Counted from the stretch's first letter, positions 23,902 through 36,405 are shown. The stretch is DNA of 64,000 nucleotides from Hysterangium stoloniferum (GCA_015178975.1 WHVD01000003.1:1364001-1428000); one strand, 5' to 3'. Numbers and translations: made by a program. Notes: generated by a model from the letters alone, not told the origin.

Positions 23902-24295
23902 ATCGTTCCCCAAGACAAAGCGGGATATTAATGGTAAGAGGCAAATAAGATGACTTTGCTCTGCACAGTTGTAACTCCTGTGACGGGAGTATTACGTAAG
24001 CAGGAACCAGTTGCGTAGTCAATGTCCAGCCTGCGCCTGAACTTATCCTGAACCACATGTATACTCGCCCATTAGGAAGGGGCACATTGCACTCGATCCA
24101 TCGGAATGATCGGAATGGATGATATTTTTTAAGAGAGAATGCACGCGTAAGGCGAGCGCCGTAGAGCGTAACACACAAAAAGAAGTATAAGGCTATCGCT
24201 ATCTTCGGTTCCTTTCACGGTTTGACTAAAGGTAAATTAACGATGCACATCCGATGCTACATCGCTTAGAGAAGATATGGCAATGATTACTGGAT

Positions 24296-25650
24296 TTACT
24301 GGTCCTTCTTGTCTTCCTCAGAAAACTGGTCATCTCCCCTATAAATAGGGTCAGACTAAGCATCATCATTGAAGATCAAAAGACGTACTCATCATCACTT
24401 CTAGTATCGTCTGGCGGATGTCCGCCAATGACACCCCACACAATGCGACATAGCATCACTAGCCATAGACACAAAATAAGCTGTTGTGTATTGTTAAAAC
24501 GAGTATGCTTCATTAATAACCACCGACCGCACCTGTAGCGCCACCATTAGACATACAAACGCGATATATGCATCACGTGTAAGGTAATGGCCACGTTCCG
24601 GTGCCCAGTCGAATGGAATTAATTGAGGGGCGTCATGATAACATGAATATATCACAATTCCGAATAGGATATGGCGTGTTATGATCCAAGAGATGGCAAA
24701 TATAGAGAAGAAAGTGTTTAGTACCAACTCAGGTGCTTCTAGATATCGGCATATCTTGACAACCTAGCAGAAACATGATTAATCGACATGGGAGATGGAA
24801 TTTAGATGAAAAATTTCACAGCGAGGAATATATCACACCAATCCATTAGGACCATGATGAGCACACCGACACGTGTAAAATTATACCAATAACTTGCGGT
24901 GACCAAGCATATTGTAATCACATGGTGCGACATCATTTGAAAGTGATCCTTCCTCCAAGCTTCCGCGTTTAATAGCAAGACTTGATGGCACCAAAACGCC
25001 AACTGTGTCAGATAATAAAATTTAACAGCACCCGGCAATGGGATATGCGGATAGTTTATCCATAGTTTATCCAACTGAAATGGTGCACTGGGCAAATTCC
25101 AATGCACATACTATAAAATTTCACTCGGATTCAACATCATCTTGGGAACCTCACGAATATAATGACTTACCAGTCCTAAAGGCCAGTACACGATATAATA
25201 AGCAAATTGCCAGCCTTGCTCTGCAATGCGAAGGGTGGACCTTTCTCGAATCCATTCCGCTTTGCTCATGCCTTTGGGCCTCTGTTTGACAATGTTTTTT
25301 GATGGTTTGGATGAATGTCCATTGGCGAGCGACGTATGTCCCTTCGTCTTGCCGTTTGCGACGCCATTCGCTTTTTGAGCAGCTTCGTCTTGGAGCTTTA
25401 TTTTTGTCAAATCTTTTCGATATAAATATTGCCTTGCAAAGGGCTCTAAAAAACCCAGTCTCAGGCATTCTCTAAGAACCCCAAGAACTAAAATCCACGT
25501 TAATACGAAGCATCCGTCAAGGCGACCTGTGCCATAATAGTTCGACTCTAGATAGGAGTCTGGCTGACTGGGACGTTCGGTAGGGTAAGATAATGTCAGA
25601 AATGGTACGATAACTCGAGGAAGCCAGGCAGGAGCTTGTTGAATGTTCAT
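24296..25650 (-). CDS. LAG1: Ceramide synthase (Lag1/Lac1, TLC domain)
   Basis: Exons, complement of 24296-24338, 24389-24480, 24533-24763, 24820-25110 and 25171-25650, give 378 residues. It is a multi-pass ER protein with an N-terminal TRAM-LAG1-like part and the TLC domain. The Lag1 motif lies in HFQMMSHHVITICLVTASYW, with the catalytic His pair, followed by GVLIMVLMDWCDIFLA. Lag1 joins a sphingoid base and a fatty acyl-CoA. A Lys/Asn/Gly-rich loop at about residues 85-125 separates the first membrane spans from the domain. The C-terminus is acidic and ends in Lys residues (SEEDKKDQ). The start codon lies 176 bases from the divergent snRNP gene. Confidence 0.93.
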
Positions 25651-25826
25651 TTCAAGGCCGAGAGAAGCTACGTATCATGAGAGGTTCGTAGAGAGTGCTT
25701 TGATTAGAGACGCGTCAATAAACGAGCGTGTCCTTGTCCCCAAAAAGTGTAAAGTAGTAAGGCAAGCAACGAAAATTCCTCCCGGCTGCTGGCTTACGTA
25801 CACTAGGCGCCAGACTGAAGGCAAAC

Positions 25827-26756
25827 ATGTCTACACCCAACGCGACCTTGTATATCAAGAACCTCAACGACCACGTTCAAAAGGACGAGTTACGAGCACA
25901 GCTATATTCCTTGTTCAACACATATGGGAAAATCATTGATGTTATTGCGTCGAAAAGTGCGAAGATGCGCGGCCAAGCCTTCCTCGTTTTTGCTGATTTG
26001 GCTGGTGCAACTACAGCCATGAGAGCTTGTGAAGGCATGATGTTTTATGATAAACCCATGGTTCGTTCTTCTCACTATAATGTTACTGTTTGTAGTTTCA
26101 CGATCTTGCACTTACAATACCTTCACTGTGGCCTTGTGCTAGCAGCATATAGAATATGCCAAAACGAAGTCATACGCGACCCTTCAAAAAGAGGACCCCA
26201 ATTTCGTGCATCCAGGCTTATCCCAGAGGCCTGCAGCACTCAACGGAGCTGATAAACGGCTACGTGAAGATGACGACCTAGAAGGAGACCGGTATCGCAA
26301 GCGAGAAAAAATAGAAGATGAAGGGGAGGTTGATGAGATGGAAATTGAGGATGAGGAAGTTCGGCCCCATGACGGCGCAAACGGACATGCCGGTTAGTGT
26401 TTCCCGACTTTATGGTTGCAGGGTTTACCCCCAATATATAGTTGTCAAACATCCAACTGCTGCCCTCCTGTGCACAAATCTTCCTCAGGAAGTCACGGAT
26501 GATGTTCTATCGGTTCTTTTCCAGCAGTAGGTATTTTCGTCTATATAGTTGATACGTGGCTGATGGCGAATCCGGTCACAGATACCGGGGGTTCCAATCG
26601 ACACGCGTTACCCAATCACCGCATTCTGGTCCGAATGGCCATACAAAACTTGCCCAGGTTGCCTTCGATTCCCCAGACCTGGCTTCTGTGGCTAAAGAGG
26701 CCTTAGACGGCTTTGTATTGAAAAAGGGTTGGAGTATGAGCGTGCAATATGTATAA
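25827..26756 (+). CDS. U1A/U2B''-type snRNP protein with two RRMs
   Basis: Exons 25827-26060, 26146-26392, 26442-26526 and 26582-26756 give 246 residues. RRM1 (about 6-85) has TLYIKNLNDHVQKDELRAQL (RNP2) and MRGQAFLVFADLAGA (RNP1), then KPMHIEYAKTKSYAT, the spliceosomal U1A/U2B'' pattern. A charged linker rich in Glu/Asp/Lys/Arg follows. RRM2 begins LLCTNLPQEVTDDVLSVLF and ends GFVLKKGWSMSVQYV. The protein binds stem-loop II of U1 or IV of U2 snRNA in the nucleus. Fungi usually have a single U2B''-like member (yeast Msl1); from sequence alone U1A and U2B'' cannot be separated. The second and third junctions are in a low-similarity region but keep frame. Confidence 0.9.
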
Positions 26757-26953
26757 TACCTGCTTTTTTTTGTCTTTTATAAATGAATTAGAAGAGCGCA
26801 GTTGTGAATCATTGATCAAGATAAATATGGTTTTGATTGAAAGTAAGTTAAGTAAACTGTAGTGGGCGATGACGATAATTATAGTAAAAATATTTATAAC
26901 AATTTGGAAAATGCTTATCATTCCCTCTACTACGTTCTCACCACCTGTGGAAA

Positions 26954-28570
26954 ATGGCTGCTGCTGCAACTGTTCTCCCTCCTACAGAATTCCAACCTTA
27001 CCATCGTATACTTTCTCCTACGTTACAGATACCCACGGATATATCTCAACCTGTTCCAGTTGGTCTATTGGCATGCCAAAGTATGTCATGTTTCGATTGG
27101 GAGGAGCACATTGCTAATCCGTTCATTAGGAGACCCTTTCCTGAAGGAACTAGATACCAACGTTATCCAGTGCAAAGTCTCCCAGGGACTGGAGGTTTCA
27201 AAGGATAAAAAGAAGAAAGCCACAGGGGCACCACTCCAGGAATCCGTTCTCGAGGTTCTATTGCATGACACTATACTATTTCCTGAAGGCGGCGGCCAAC
27301 CATCAGATATAGGCTATGTCAAAGGTCCAGAAGGGTCGCTTTGGGAAGTGCTCGAGGTTAAACGCCATGGTGGGCATGCTATACACTATGTTAAGGGTGG
27401 CGATATCCTACCAGCAGGGACACCAATTACGGTGATGCTCGGCGATGCCGGATTCAAACGACGCTATGATCATGTCAGGAATATAACAAGTTGCCTGCTT
27501 TCACTCCAACTGACCCCTTTTCCTCTTAGATGTGCATGCATACTAGCCAGCATTTAATCTCTGCGCTCTTAGAAAGGCTTTTGAGTTTGCCCACTCCATC
27601 TTGGTACCTCACTCCGTCGCCTAATCCATCCTACATTGAAGTTCCTCGCGCTCCTACAGAGGCAGAACTACAAACCATAGAAGATGCTGCTAATAAGTAT
27701 TGCATGAGCGGTACACGCCTCCATATCGAAGTAGAAGAACTCAGTGACAAATGTTCCGAAAGTGGGGATAGAAATGCGTCTAAAGGGCTACCTGCCGACT
27801 ATACAGGCGGTGTCAACCGTACGGTGGTTATCGAGAACGTAGACAGAAATCCGTTCGTAACTTCATCTTAAAAGCAGAAATATCAGTAACATTGATTCTA
27901 CAGATGTTGCGGCACACATCTGCCGACTTTACAAGGCCAATCAATTTTTATTCTCCCACAGACAGAATCTCTCTCTCGGGGCCGAGCCCGTATTTTCTTT
28001 TGCGCCGGGCCTAGAATCAGAGCATATTTAGCCCAAACGCATGGTCTGCTAACCACTGCTGCTGTGTCTTATGGGTGTGCACCAGCTCAAGTCGCAGAAA
28101 GGCTGTTATTCGAGACCGATGGGAGGCGAAAGGCAAATAAACGCACAGAAGAACTCGAAAGGGAAGTCGCAGATTTCGTCGTCCAAGATCTCCAAGAGGA
28201 AAAACGACAGGTTATTAAATCTGAGGCTAGCGTATTCACTCCCCGATTTTGCGCTTTTCGGCATCGATACGACTCCTCCTCAAATCCGCTCAATCTTCTT
28301 AATTTGATACACAAAGCTTGGTCCCTTTCTCCAACAGCATCTAGCCCACATTTGATTGTTATTGCAGCATCTGCCGCACAGACCTCATCAAATAATGTCG
28401 TACTTCTAGTATTTGGGACAGATGAAAACGAAGTGAAAGAGTTTGGTGACAAGCTCAAAGCTAAAGGCATAAAAGGTGGTGGCAAGAGCGGGAAATGGAG
28501 CGGAAAAACTGATGACTGGAGAGGTGCAGGGGGTGATGAAGGGATCAAGGCTCTTTTTAATTATCAGTAA
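26954..28570 (+). CDS. AlaX-type alanyl-tRNA editing protein (AARSD1-like)
   Basis: Exons 26954-27080, 27130-27473, 27530-27852 and 27904-28570 give 486 residues. The protein hydrolyses mischarged Ser/Gly-tRNA-Ala in trans, using the editing domain of alanyl-tRNA synthetase. Visible blocks are LACQRDPFLKELDT, the editing-domain strand DTILFPEGGGQPSDIG, the first zinc pair MHTSQHLISALLE (HxxxH) and the second pair CCGTHLPTLQG. After that comes the long C-terminal coiled coil and a DHHA1-like tail with GGGKSGKW. The zinc ligands are all kept, so the enzyme is probably active. It follows the snRNP gene by 197 bases on the same strand and is convergent with the RING gene (100 bases between stops). 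Confidence 0.9.
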
Positions 28571-28670
28571 TACATAGACTTTACAGCAGAAATGACAAAA
28601 AATTCCCCATAACCCCACATCAAGATTCCGCCCACTCTTTGCTCTGCGAAGGTTCCTGAAAAACGGACGC

Positions 28671-29831
28671 CTATTCTTCCTGAATGGGCAAGTCAACGTC
28701 GTGTATCAAATCCAGCTTTGTTTGCATTTCTTCACGAAGATCTTGCATAGCGGCTAGAGCTGAATAGACAAAGGATGCCTTTGTTGGCGTATCACGCTCC
28801 AAGGCTTCAATCCTGGGTTTTAAGGCACTTAGGGCATAAAAACCTTGGTGAATAGTAGCTCGAGTGTCGTCCTAAGATTTGAAATCAGCCATGTTCCCTA
28901 GATGATTACCCGGACATCACCACACACTTTCTTGCATAACCAATCTTGTGGCTCTATCCGGGATATCCGCGTTCTCCATTGAATAAGCTCATTTTTTATT
29001 TGTTCACAGTGAGCATCATCTAAGGAGCCCTGCGAATTAGCATACTAGACGATGCAATAACCATCGTACCGATAGGCTCATTTTGTGACGCTTCGGCAGA
29101 GGTCCCCGTAATCATGGCACTGTCCATTGGCAACAGTAGGTGTTCGGCGGCAGGAGCATCAACGTCATCTGGGGCATTTTCATCAGACGATCGTCCCCAG
29201 GAAGAGCTAGTATCCCCCTCCTCGAGGTCTCCCTCAAGGGAAATATCTTCCATATCTGTCCATGCATCCACCTCCTCATCTGTCCAAGTGTCGCCGTCCA
29301 TTAAATCGTCCCTAATGCTGTCGCTACCAGGGATATATTCCCCGCCATCCGAGGATTCGTCGTCAGATGGCTCTGGCATGATCAAAAAAACGTCTCTGCA
29401 CGTGGGGCAACTGCCGCGAGACGTGTTTACCCATTCGTGGATGCTAACGCAATCAATTTATGCCCTGCAATTGAGACGCTGACTTACTCGGCGACACAGA
29501 AAATATGACCACAGCGAAGCTTCGTGACCCCCGCCAGCTCGTCTGGCTGCTCACTGTCTAAGATGCTTTCAAATGAAGACAAACATATGGGGCAAGAATC
29601 CCCTGTCATGGATCGTGAGATATCTTGGGATACTGCTGATATATTATAACAAATATCGATATTTACCTGCAGGAAGCTCGTGTAATTTTAGCCTAGGGAG
29701 TGCCTTTAGAAATGAGCAACGATCCTCACTGCAAGTGGCATGATCAATTGTATCATAATTTGTGAGAAATGACAAGGAAAAGGTACTGACTCAGTTTCTG
29801 CGACTACAATTGTATGGGAGGTCGTGTCCAT
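28671..29831 (-). CDS. RING-finger protein, putative E3 ubiquitin ligase
   Basis: Exons, complement of 28671-28871, 28928-29019, 29070-29443, 29488-29635, 29667-29728 and 29791-29831, give 305 residues. A C3HC4/H2-type RING lies near residues 45-100: CPICLSSFE, then LRCGHIFCVA and, after the next splice, WVNTSRGSCPTCR. A long acidic Ser/Asp/Glu stretch follows, then a mostly helical C-terminus. No other domain is recognised, so the substrate is unknown. The intron at 29636-29666 would be only 31 bases; using the AG twelve bases further on gives a 43-base intron and removes four residues, which is more usual. The stop is convergent with the AlaX gene. Confidence 0.75.
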
Positions 29832-30736
29832 AGTAAACAAATGCTACAGTTTGAGCGTGAAGCCTGAGCAAACTTTGTATTTAGGTCACTTCATTCAAAC
29901 CGTCACGTGACAATTGACCTCGCGTTCACGTGTAACAAAACGGGTCTGATTAGTCATTTATGATTTTGGGTTCTGTTTATAGAACAAGGCTTGGAAGGGG
30001 TATATACTAGTCTGTTGTTTAAGCAAGCAAGAGAGTTCTGTTGCGTCGCCACCGCTCCTTTGCGCGACCAGAATTAGATCGGCGGAAGCGAAATATTGAA
30101 GTGTAAAAAATACAACAACTGGAAGGTGCAAAAATAAGAGTCCTTGATCAAAAAGATTAGATATCGATTTTTTTCAGAGGGAGTATTGGAACTGAAAATT
30201 ATCGAATGCGAAATTGAGAGACAAGATACGAGGTACAGAACATGGAATGTGGCATGCATAAGGAAATAGGACAGTGGGGGATAATCAAAGGGGAGAGAGG
30301 GATACGATGAGTGGCGTAAGTGACGGAGCATGATAAACTAAGTAATTTGTCCAAAACAATTGCGGTGGTGGATGTACAGAGATAGATAGATATTATTGCC
30401 AGAGTGCGATGACCCTCCGTAGCTAAACGGGACACAAGGATTCGCCTGTCCTTCTTGGAGTACTCTATCCTTCAGGCATGGCGCCATCCTATACAGTTTA
30501 TTTAAGGTGAAGTTGTGCTCTCGCTGCAAGGGAGCTCAAAAAAACCGCTGGCGTCAGGGTAATATTTTCGAGGGATAAAGACACGTATCATTTGAGCAGC
30601 AATGGTTAAGCCTGAGAGGAAAGAGAAAGAGAAATAGGGGTACCAGGCTTTGCCCTTTATCACGGCGCAATTTCGGATCCAGAAACTGTGGATTTACCAC
30701 CATCGACGACGAGCGCAAAGACCGAATGGCTCGGTT
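29832..30736. other. Intergenic stretch without a clear gene
   Basis: A CACGTG E-box-like hexamer core (TCACGTG) occurs twice at 29905-29935, just upstream of the RING gene. Beyond about 30070 the sequence has short frames on both strands but no splice-supported or family-like protein. Confidence 0.4.
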
Positions 30737-31181
30737 TCATTTCAAAATGAATGGCCGGCCAAGCTGAGGACGGGGAACCCACTTGTCTTGCGGAAGGTCA
30801 AACACGTCCAGGCCAGCAGGCCACAACGCATGTCCCGGACCGTGGTGAGCCAGGCCCAGGCAGCGTCCGGGCATGCACAGGAAACGAGCATCCTCCGAGG
30901 CAATGCCCAGATACAAAAACGACATAGTCACATCAGAGGCACGAGAGAAAAAGCCCCGGACAAAGTTCACAGCCACAATCTCAGGCTGCGGCAAGGGGTG
31001 CGCGCTTCCGCAAGCACGTTACGGCAAGGCCGATTGTCCCATATGTCTGTGGATGATACTTGTAGCCCTCGGTAGCCAGCGCCTTGACGCGTTGAGAAAG
31101 AGATTGTCGAAGCGGCCCCGATACTTGTTGCCATTCCTGTTGAGTCAATGACTGGGTCCCTGGGCTGGCGATTGACACCAA
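30737..31181 (-). CDS. Possible small hypothetical gene
   Basis: Two open stretches on the minus strand, about 31181-31029 and 30991-30737, can be joined across a 37-base GT..AG intron into roughly 135 residues. The stretch from LTQQEWQQVSGPLRQSL to YHPQTYGTIG and the later FVRGFFSRASDVTMSFLYLG read like real protein, and GC is higher than in the neighbours. I recognise no family. The start is unclear because an AG at about 31150 could be the acceptor of a further upstream intron. It may also be a gene remnant. Confidence 0.3.
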
Positions 31182-31864
31182 AAAAGGTTGAAAAGACGCA
31201 CGAGAAGTTCAATTGACGCTGTATGGCTCTGGATACCTCACCTTATAACTCGGTGGTTATTGGAGATGACGAGTCAACACAAAAGTAACCGCGTTACTTA
31301 TAATTGGCCCAGACCCAAACATCCACGCCAAACCGACTAGAGGGCGGGGATTATCCCAGAAACACTACACCTCAAACCAGAAAATTGGAAAAATGAGTTT
31401 CAAGTTCACGTATAAGCATCCATTTACAATGTGCTTCAGCTTTACATCAAGCTATGTATTACGATTAATAATGATTTTTCGTAACTAATCATCAACCCAA
31501 CAATGTAAGGCCGAACTTATACTCAAATGATTACCCAGGCCCCTGTCTCGTAAGACCCAATATAGAGTTGAAACGTAAAAAATTATACACAACCAGGAAC
31601 AAGACAAATACAACCAACCCCAGTCATTAGAATAAAGATCGGTATTAAAGTATACTCCACCCCTTCCAGCATTTTTGCGTTAAAATGTATGTGCGTGAAC
31701 GAGTACGTCGTGTGTCGTGAATGGGAGATAAATTCAATATAGCATGCAGGGCGGTGGATATCCAAAGAGACAAATGCGGTTGTCGGGTATAACGGTGTGA
31801 AATGATGAATAAGCGATGCAGATGAGTCGTGAGGAACGGCGGATGACGCTGGATATGCAAATAT
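31182..31864. other. Intergenic stretch without a clear gene
   Basis: No coding frame with family or splice support is seen. The sequence probably holds the 3' UTR of the Tvp38-like gene and the promoter of the doubtful small gene. Confidence 0.4.
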
Positions 31865-33360
31865 TCATGACATCGAGACTGAAGCCGCCTCCTTTTCTTT
31901 AACGTCCAACGGGAGCTCTACAGCACCTGCTTTTCGAGCTCGCCACAGCTGGAACCATCGTTTTTTGTCGTCGACACCTTTGATCATAGCAATGTCACTT
32001 CCAACCTCGGTTGGTTCCGGCGCTCGACCAATCAGACTCTTTAGCCTATCCCTGGCTAATATCGGGACGAGAGATACCAGTGTCAAGATCGCAAGTTTGA
32101 GAACAACATTGGGAGAATGGAGGACTGATGTGATAGTTTGTGAACTTCCCGATCCTGATGTCGAAGCAACGGTCTGTACAATATCCCCAACCTATATGCA
32201 ATAGATTGAAATTGGAGAAGTGAGGAAATGAGTGCAATGCACTAACCTGGCATGTTACAGCCGTCCAGGGCAAAGTGCCAATGAAGGCGCCCAATAAGCA
32301 ATCGAATAATGCAACACTGGCTACGCCGCAGGCAATATTGATGCCCGACCACGGCACAACGCCAATCAGGCGCAGTACGGACAACCGCACCCAGACGGGT
32401 GACCTTTCACGAGGTGAAGTGAGGGCATCGCCACCTTCCAGTGCGCTACGGGTAAGTGCGACTGCCTTTGGGAAGACGTGAGATATAACGGGGGCCAACG
32501 GCGTCGCGAGCAGTGTGGATAAAACGGATCCAATGGCAGTCAGTGCTGTCATGAGCAACGTTGCGGATATTGGAGACAATAGGACACCAGCCAAGGCATT
32601 CTGCGGGGGATGTCAAAAACTAGGGAAAAAGTTGTTGTGCGAATAGCTTACCAATAGTGCGCTACCTGGAATAGACCAAGCATGCTTCCATAATGCCGTT
32701 AGGGACAAAATACCGAGTACATGGGCCTGGGGGCGCAGACCGCTTTCCGAATAGGCCTGGAGTTCGAGGCCAAGCTGTGCAAGCTCATGCAAGGTACGAG
32801 GGAATGAGGCAGTGATCGGCAATGTGAATAGACCGGCGAAAACAAGCATTGTGGATAGCGGGAATAGGATGATGATGAAAAGCGCGGGGACAAACGCCTG
32901 TAAAAAGATGGGCACGCGACACGACACAAAGAATGGCATTACTTACTGAGACACCGCCGGACCACCATGGAACGGTCTCTGTTGCCGTTGGACGGCCACC
33001 TACGCGAAAATGACCATCTTTTTGCCAGACGTCGGCGGCAAAGGACGAATGTTGTGGGGAGGCTGGTAGGGGCAGAGATAACGAGTCTGAACTCGAAGAC
33101 TCTGAAGGGGACAGGGAGTACATATGTTGTTCTGGTTTGGTCGTGAAGAAGGAAAAGAGGTATGTTACGATTTTACGCGGCATTGTGGAGTATGTTTGCT
33201 CAGGATCTGTAACAGAGTGAACAGGGGGAAGACCAGTGCCGGTGGGCGAGGACAAGGGTGATGTATATGAAATGGGAAGCTGCACAGTGGGGGTGGGACG
33301 GGTTCTGGAGGTGCGAATAGTAATGTAAGGGGGTCTGACCGACGTTGCTCGTGAGGACAT
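31865..33360 (-). CDS. TVP38: Tvp38/TMEM64 family membrane protein (VTT/DedA domain)
   Basis: Exons, complement of 31865-32191, 32247-32600, 32652-32897 and 32947-33360, all phase 0, give 446 residues. A Ser/Pro/Thr-rich N-terminus of about 130 residues precedes several hydrophobic segments. The VTT (SNARE-associated Golgi/DedA) signature lies in the middle and at the second and third exons: AWSIPGSALLNALAGVLLSP, then RLSVLRLIGVVPWSGINIACG and GAFIGTLPWTAVTC. Members reside in Golgi/ER membranes and relate to bacterial DedA flippases and the lipid scramblases VMP1/TMEM41. The C-terminus is Lys/Glu-rich and cytosolic by prediction. Direct transport activity is inferred from the family only. 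Confidence 0.88.
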
Positions 33361-33868
33361 GGCTTTATGTAAGAAGCGTAAGGCGGGAGGGTGTGAGATT
33401 TGTAAATTCAGATCCCGCAGAGAGATTACGTCGTGCGCTTGAGTCGGCTCGGCATCGGCCTGATTTGCAATACAAGCTTACGAGATGATTGTTCCGGGGA
33501 TGATTTGTTACAAAGCTTACGAGATGATTATTCTACACCTTCATGTAAGCTCAACGGCGACAATAGAGAGTATTTCCAACTAATAGACCAAGGTGTACTA
33601 AGGCCGACAAAGTTGAAGAGCGCAACCCAAGAGCATCATGTGAATTATTGTGAAGTATCAGGAGATTTCATTTCATTACCCGAAAAACCTTTTATTTTTA
33701 ACGCATTTTCTCGGACTTGACCCGATAACCTAATTCGGAGCAATTCCTCCGTGTCGTCTGTCTTACTTCACGTCATCACATATACGCTTAGCATAGCATA
33801 AGTCCTGAATACATCTGTGCAACGAGAATTCAAGCCGCCGTACTCGGCAATTTTGTCAGCATCTCTCC
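33361..33868. other. TVP38/eL36 spacer with a short direct repeat
   Basis: A roughly 22-base direct repeat containing AAGCTTACGAGATGATT occurs at about 33474 and 33516. A 95-codon open frame on the plus strand crosses it but resembles nothing known and lacks splice context, so it is not called a gene. Confidence 0.4.
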
Positions 33869-34361
33869 CTAGTGTCCTCCTGCCCTCCTGCTCTCCTGGA
33901 TCGCCCCGCTCAACTCGTCAATCTTGCGCTTAGCACGCAAGAGTGTCCCCAACTTTAGAGAGAAAAAAAAAAAACAAAAAGAAAACAGTCAGTCGTACAT
34001 ACGTGCCACAATCAATCATGTGCATACCCGCTTCTTGGTCAACTTCCTTGCCTTCTTGTCCTGTAATCTCGATCAGTATTCAATTTTACAATTTCTTGAA
34101 CATTAATATCGCACCTTGCTGTTTCGTAGTAGTTCCATCACCCGACGCTCATAGGGCGCATATCCAGCAACCTCACGGATGACTGAACGAACAAAGGAGG
34201 TCTTTGTTGTACTGATGCCTTTGCGGTGACTTGGTTTGGTCGCCTTCGCAATGGCGGTAGTAGTGCGACCTTTCTTAAGGCCAATGGCAAGGTCTATCAT
34301 TGTAAAAATGTCAGATACATACGAGTTTCAACGGATAGTGCGACTTACTGGTGCGGGCCAT
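33869..34361 (-). CDS. RPL36: Ribosomal protein eL36 (60S)
   Basis: Exons, complement of 33869-33952, 34028-34060, 34115-34293 and 34349-34361, give 102 residues, the normal size. The first exon is only 13 bases (MART plus one base), typical of fungal ribosomal protein genes. The body reads NLAIGLKKGRTT, TKTSFVRSVIREVAGYAPYE, RRVMELLRNSK, DKKARKLTKKR and LGTLLRAKRK, lining up with human eL36. It is part of the large subunit near the polypeptide exit side. A pyrimidine-rich tract (T-run) precedes the last acceptor. Confidence 0.95.
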
Positions 34362-34656
34362 CGCAATGTTTCAAGTCTTGAGGAAGATGGTGTATAAAAT
34401 CAAGTCGGCGCGGAGTTTAAACACATTAACTGCACAGGTGCTTAGTCATTAATACATGATATTTTTCATCAAAGTCGTTACGATTCATGGACGGAAAGAA
34501 ACAGGATTAAAATAATAAGATCTAAATCTCTAAGACAGGTTCGAAGCAGGGAAAATAAAAAGAAAGGGCGAAGAAAGGGGTATGCAAGAACTGCGAATTT
34601 TCGACCGGGAAACAATTCGAAAATAATCTCTTCAACTCTTCCGTCATTAATCATTT

Positions 34657-36405
34657 TCACCGCATAAACAAGGGAAGCACGATTGCAGACGCCACAGTCG
34701 GGCCCGGCTTGCCCTTGCTCTCCCCATTCCCGCCACGTCCGTCATTAGGGCGCGAATGATCATCTAATGTATCCTCACTCGTGCTCAACTGCACTCGTAA
34801 GGGCGTGGAAACCGGGATGGGCGTCGACGCGCGCCGCGCGTCTATCGCACTACCATCCCCGTCAGTATGCCATTCATAATGTAAAGCTCGCCCTGCTGTA
34901 CCTCTGACAGATACCGCTGCGGCCACATATGCGTTCTCGCCTACAACTGCTGCTTCCTCCTCCTCCTCTTCCTCCTCGGATTCCTCATCATCATCCTCTC
35001 CAGCGTGGTCCTATGACTCTTTATAATTAGACGCCCATTAATTATATCATTCATCACTTACTGGATCAAAATCCTCCATAGCTTTGCCGTCACTCCCTTC
35101 TTCATCGCCCTCTTCATAGTCATCACTGCCGATCCATCTACCTCGCCAATCAACCATGTCAAGTTCCCCGGCCGTCTGCGGGCGAAGACGTAACCATTGC
35201 ATCCGGGGCCCACTCCGAGCGCGCTCACTGACACGGAACCCGTATATCCTGGGCACATAAACCGTTCCGTAGGGAAGTTTCTGACCCCCATACGGGTTAG
35301 GATTCACGAACGATATTTGGGCAGCACTCGAAGCTGGCGTACCAACCGGTGAGCCGCCATGCGACCATGCCGAAGAGGAGGTCGGGCCGTTAAAATAGGG
35401 AGCGGGTGCCAGCTCGCGATAAGTCTGGAAAAACAAGTGGGGGAATGTCGTTCCGAAAAATGCGCCTGGCACATAGGCTCAATGAAATAGCGTATTGACA
35501 ACCAGATAATGTAATTACCATCGACGCCTTGGAATCGACTGCTTGGAGGTGTATATATATCATTACAGTTTGCGCAGTATAGCTTCACGGTTTCTAGTCC
35601 TGGCAGGTCAGAGCGTCCGCATGGTACGACATATTGCCCAGCACAAAACACTCGAGGACAGCTGCCAAACTGCCCACTCTCATACTTTTCGACCTATGTA
35701 CTTCACTCGGTAGGAGTTACAGAACATGCTGTACGGAGCACTCACCATTGCTGCCAGGCCTGCTCGAGTGAGAATATACCGTTGATGCACGAGACCGTAC
35801 AGTAATTCAGCAGACGTTTCAACAATCGACACATCAGGGATCTTCAGCGAATCCTCTTCTATGAGCAATGCAGAGAGCGCCAAACTATGAGTTATGTCCT
35901 TGCCAGTGTGATTTGAGACCCACCCGGCTCGACATCCAACACCATCTCCATCGCCTCTTTCCAAAACGGAACCAGGCTATTCAGCCCCGTGAGGTTAAAG
36001 TCATCTTCAATAAAGTCTTCGCTGACTTCCGAGAAGTATTCGTGCCCAGGTAATGAGCAAAACCATGTTATCCAGGTAAGGGACGACGTTGGTGTAGATG
36101 AAGCTAGAGGCGGAAAGGGCATCAGTTCAACGGTGTCCCGCCAGTGAGTAATGGACGGAGTCTTTGGAATATGCGGATCGACATCCATGTTCTCTGTGAG
36201 AACAAGCTCTTGTTTAAGGAGCAAAGCAACTCGGGAGTGCACAGTATCGATAGCGTGAACACGCGTTGCACATGTGTATACGTCACATGGTGTACTCACC
36301 GTACCCCTCACCTCCTTGTTCCACAGGTTCCTCCTCCATATCTTGTACGTCTTCGTGCTCTTGCTTCACCTGCGCTGATACAGCTTGGGCGACCTGACGA
36401 GGCAT
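34657..36405 (-). CDS. CKB1: Casein kinase II regulatory (beta) subunit
   Basis: Exons, complement of 34657-35010, 35062-35465, 35519-35693, 35746-35858, 35924-36208 and 36300-36405, give 478 residues. The CK2 beta core is clear: TWITWFCSLPGHEYFSEVSE, EDFIEDDFNLTGL, ELLYGLVHQRYILTRAGL, the zinc ribbon FGSCPRVFC..VKLYCANCNDIYTP, and FFGTTFPHLFF, which contacts the catalytic subunit. CK2 beta dimerises through the zinc ribbon and sets substrate choice of CK2. Animal CK2 beta has 215 residues; here an N-terminal extension and about 200 extra C-terminal residues with Asp/Glu runs (EEEEEEEE near 34960) are added. Long acidic tails occur in other fungal CKB subunits, but this one is large. Confidence 0.93.

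Noticed and set aside
32785-33360. The long unspliced reading (191 codons) as full Tvp38-like exon 1
   Set aside because: The GTAAGT at 32946 with the TTTTTACAG acceptor joins the hydrophobic core in frame; reading through gives no membrane-protein similarity after GGVS.
33433-33720. 95-codon frame upstream of the Tvp38-like gene
   Set aside because: It contains a DNA-level direct repeat, matches no family and lies in the promoter region of a well-supported gene.
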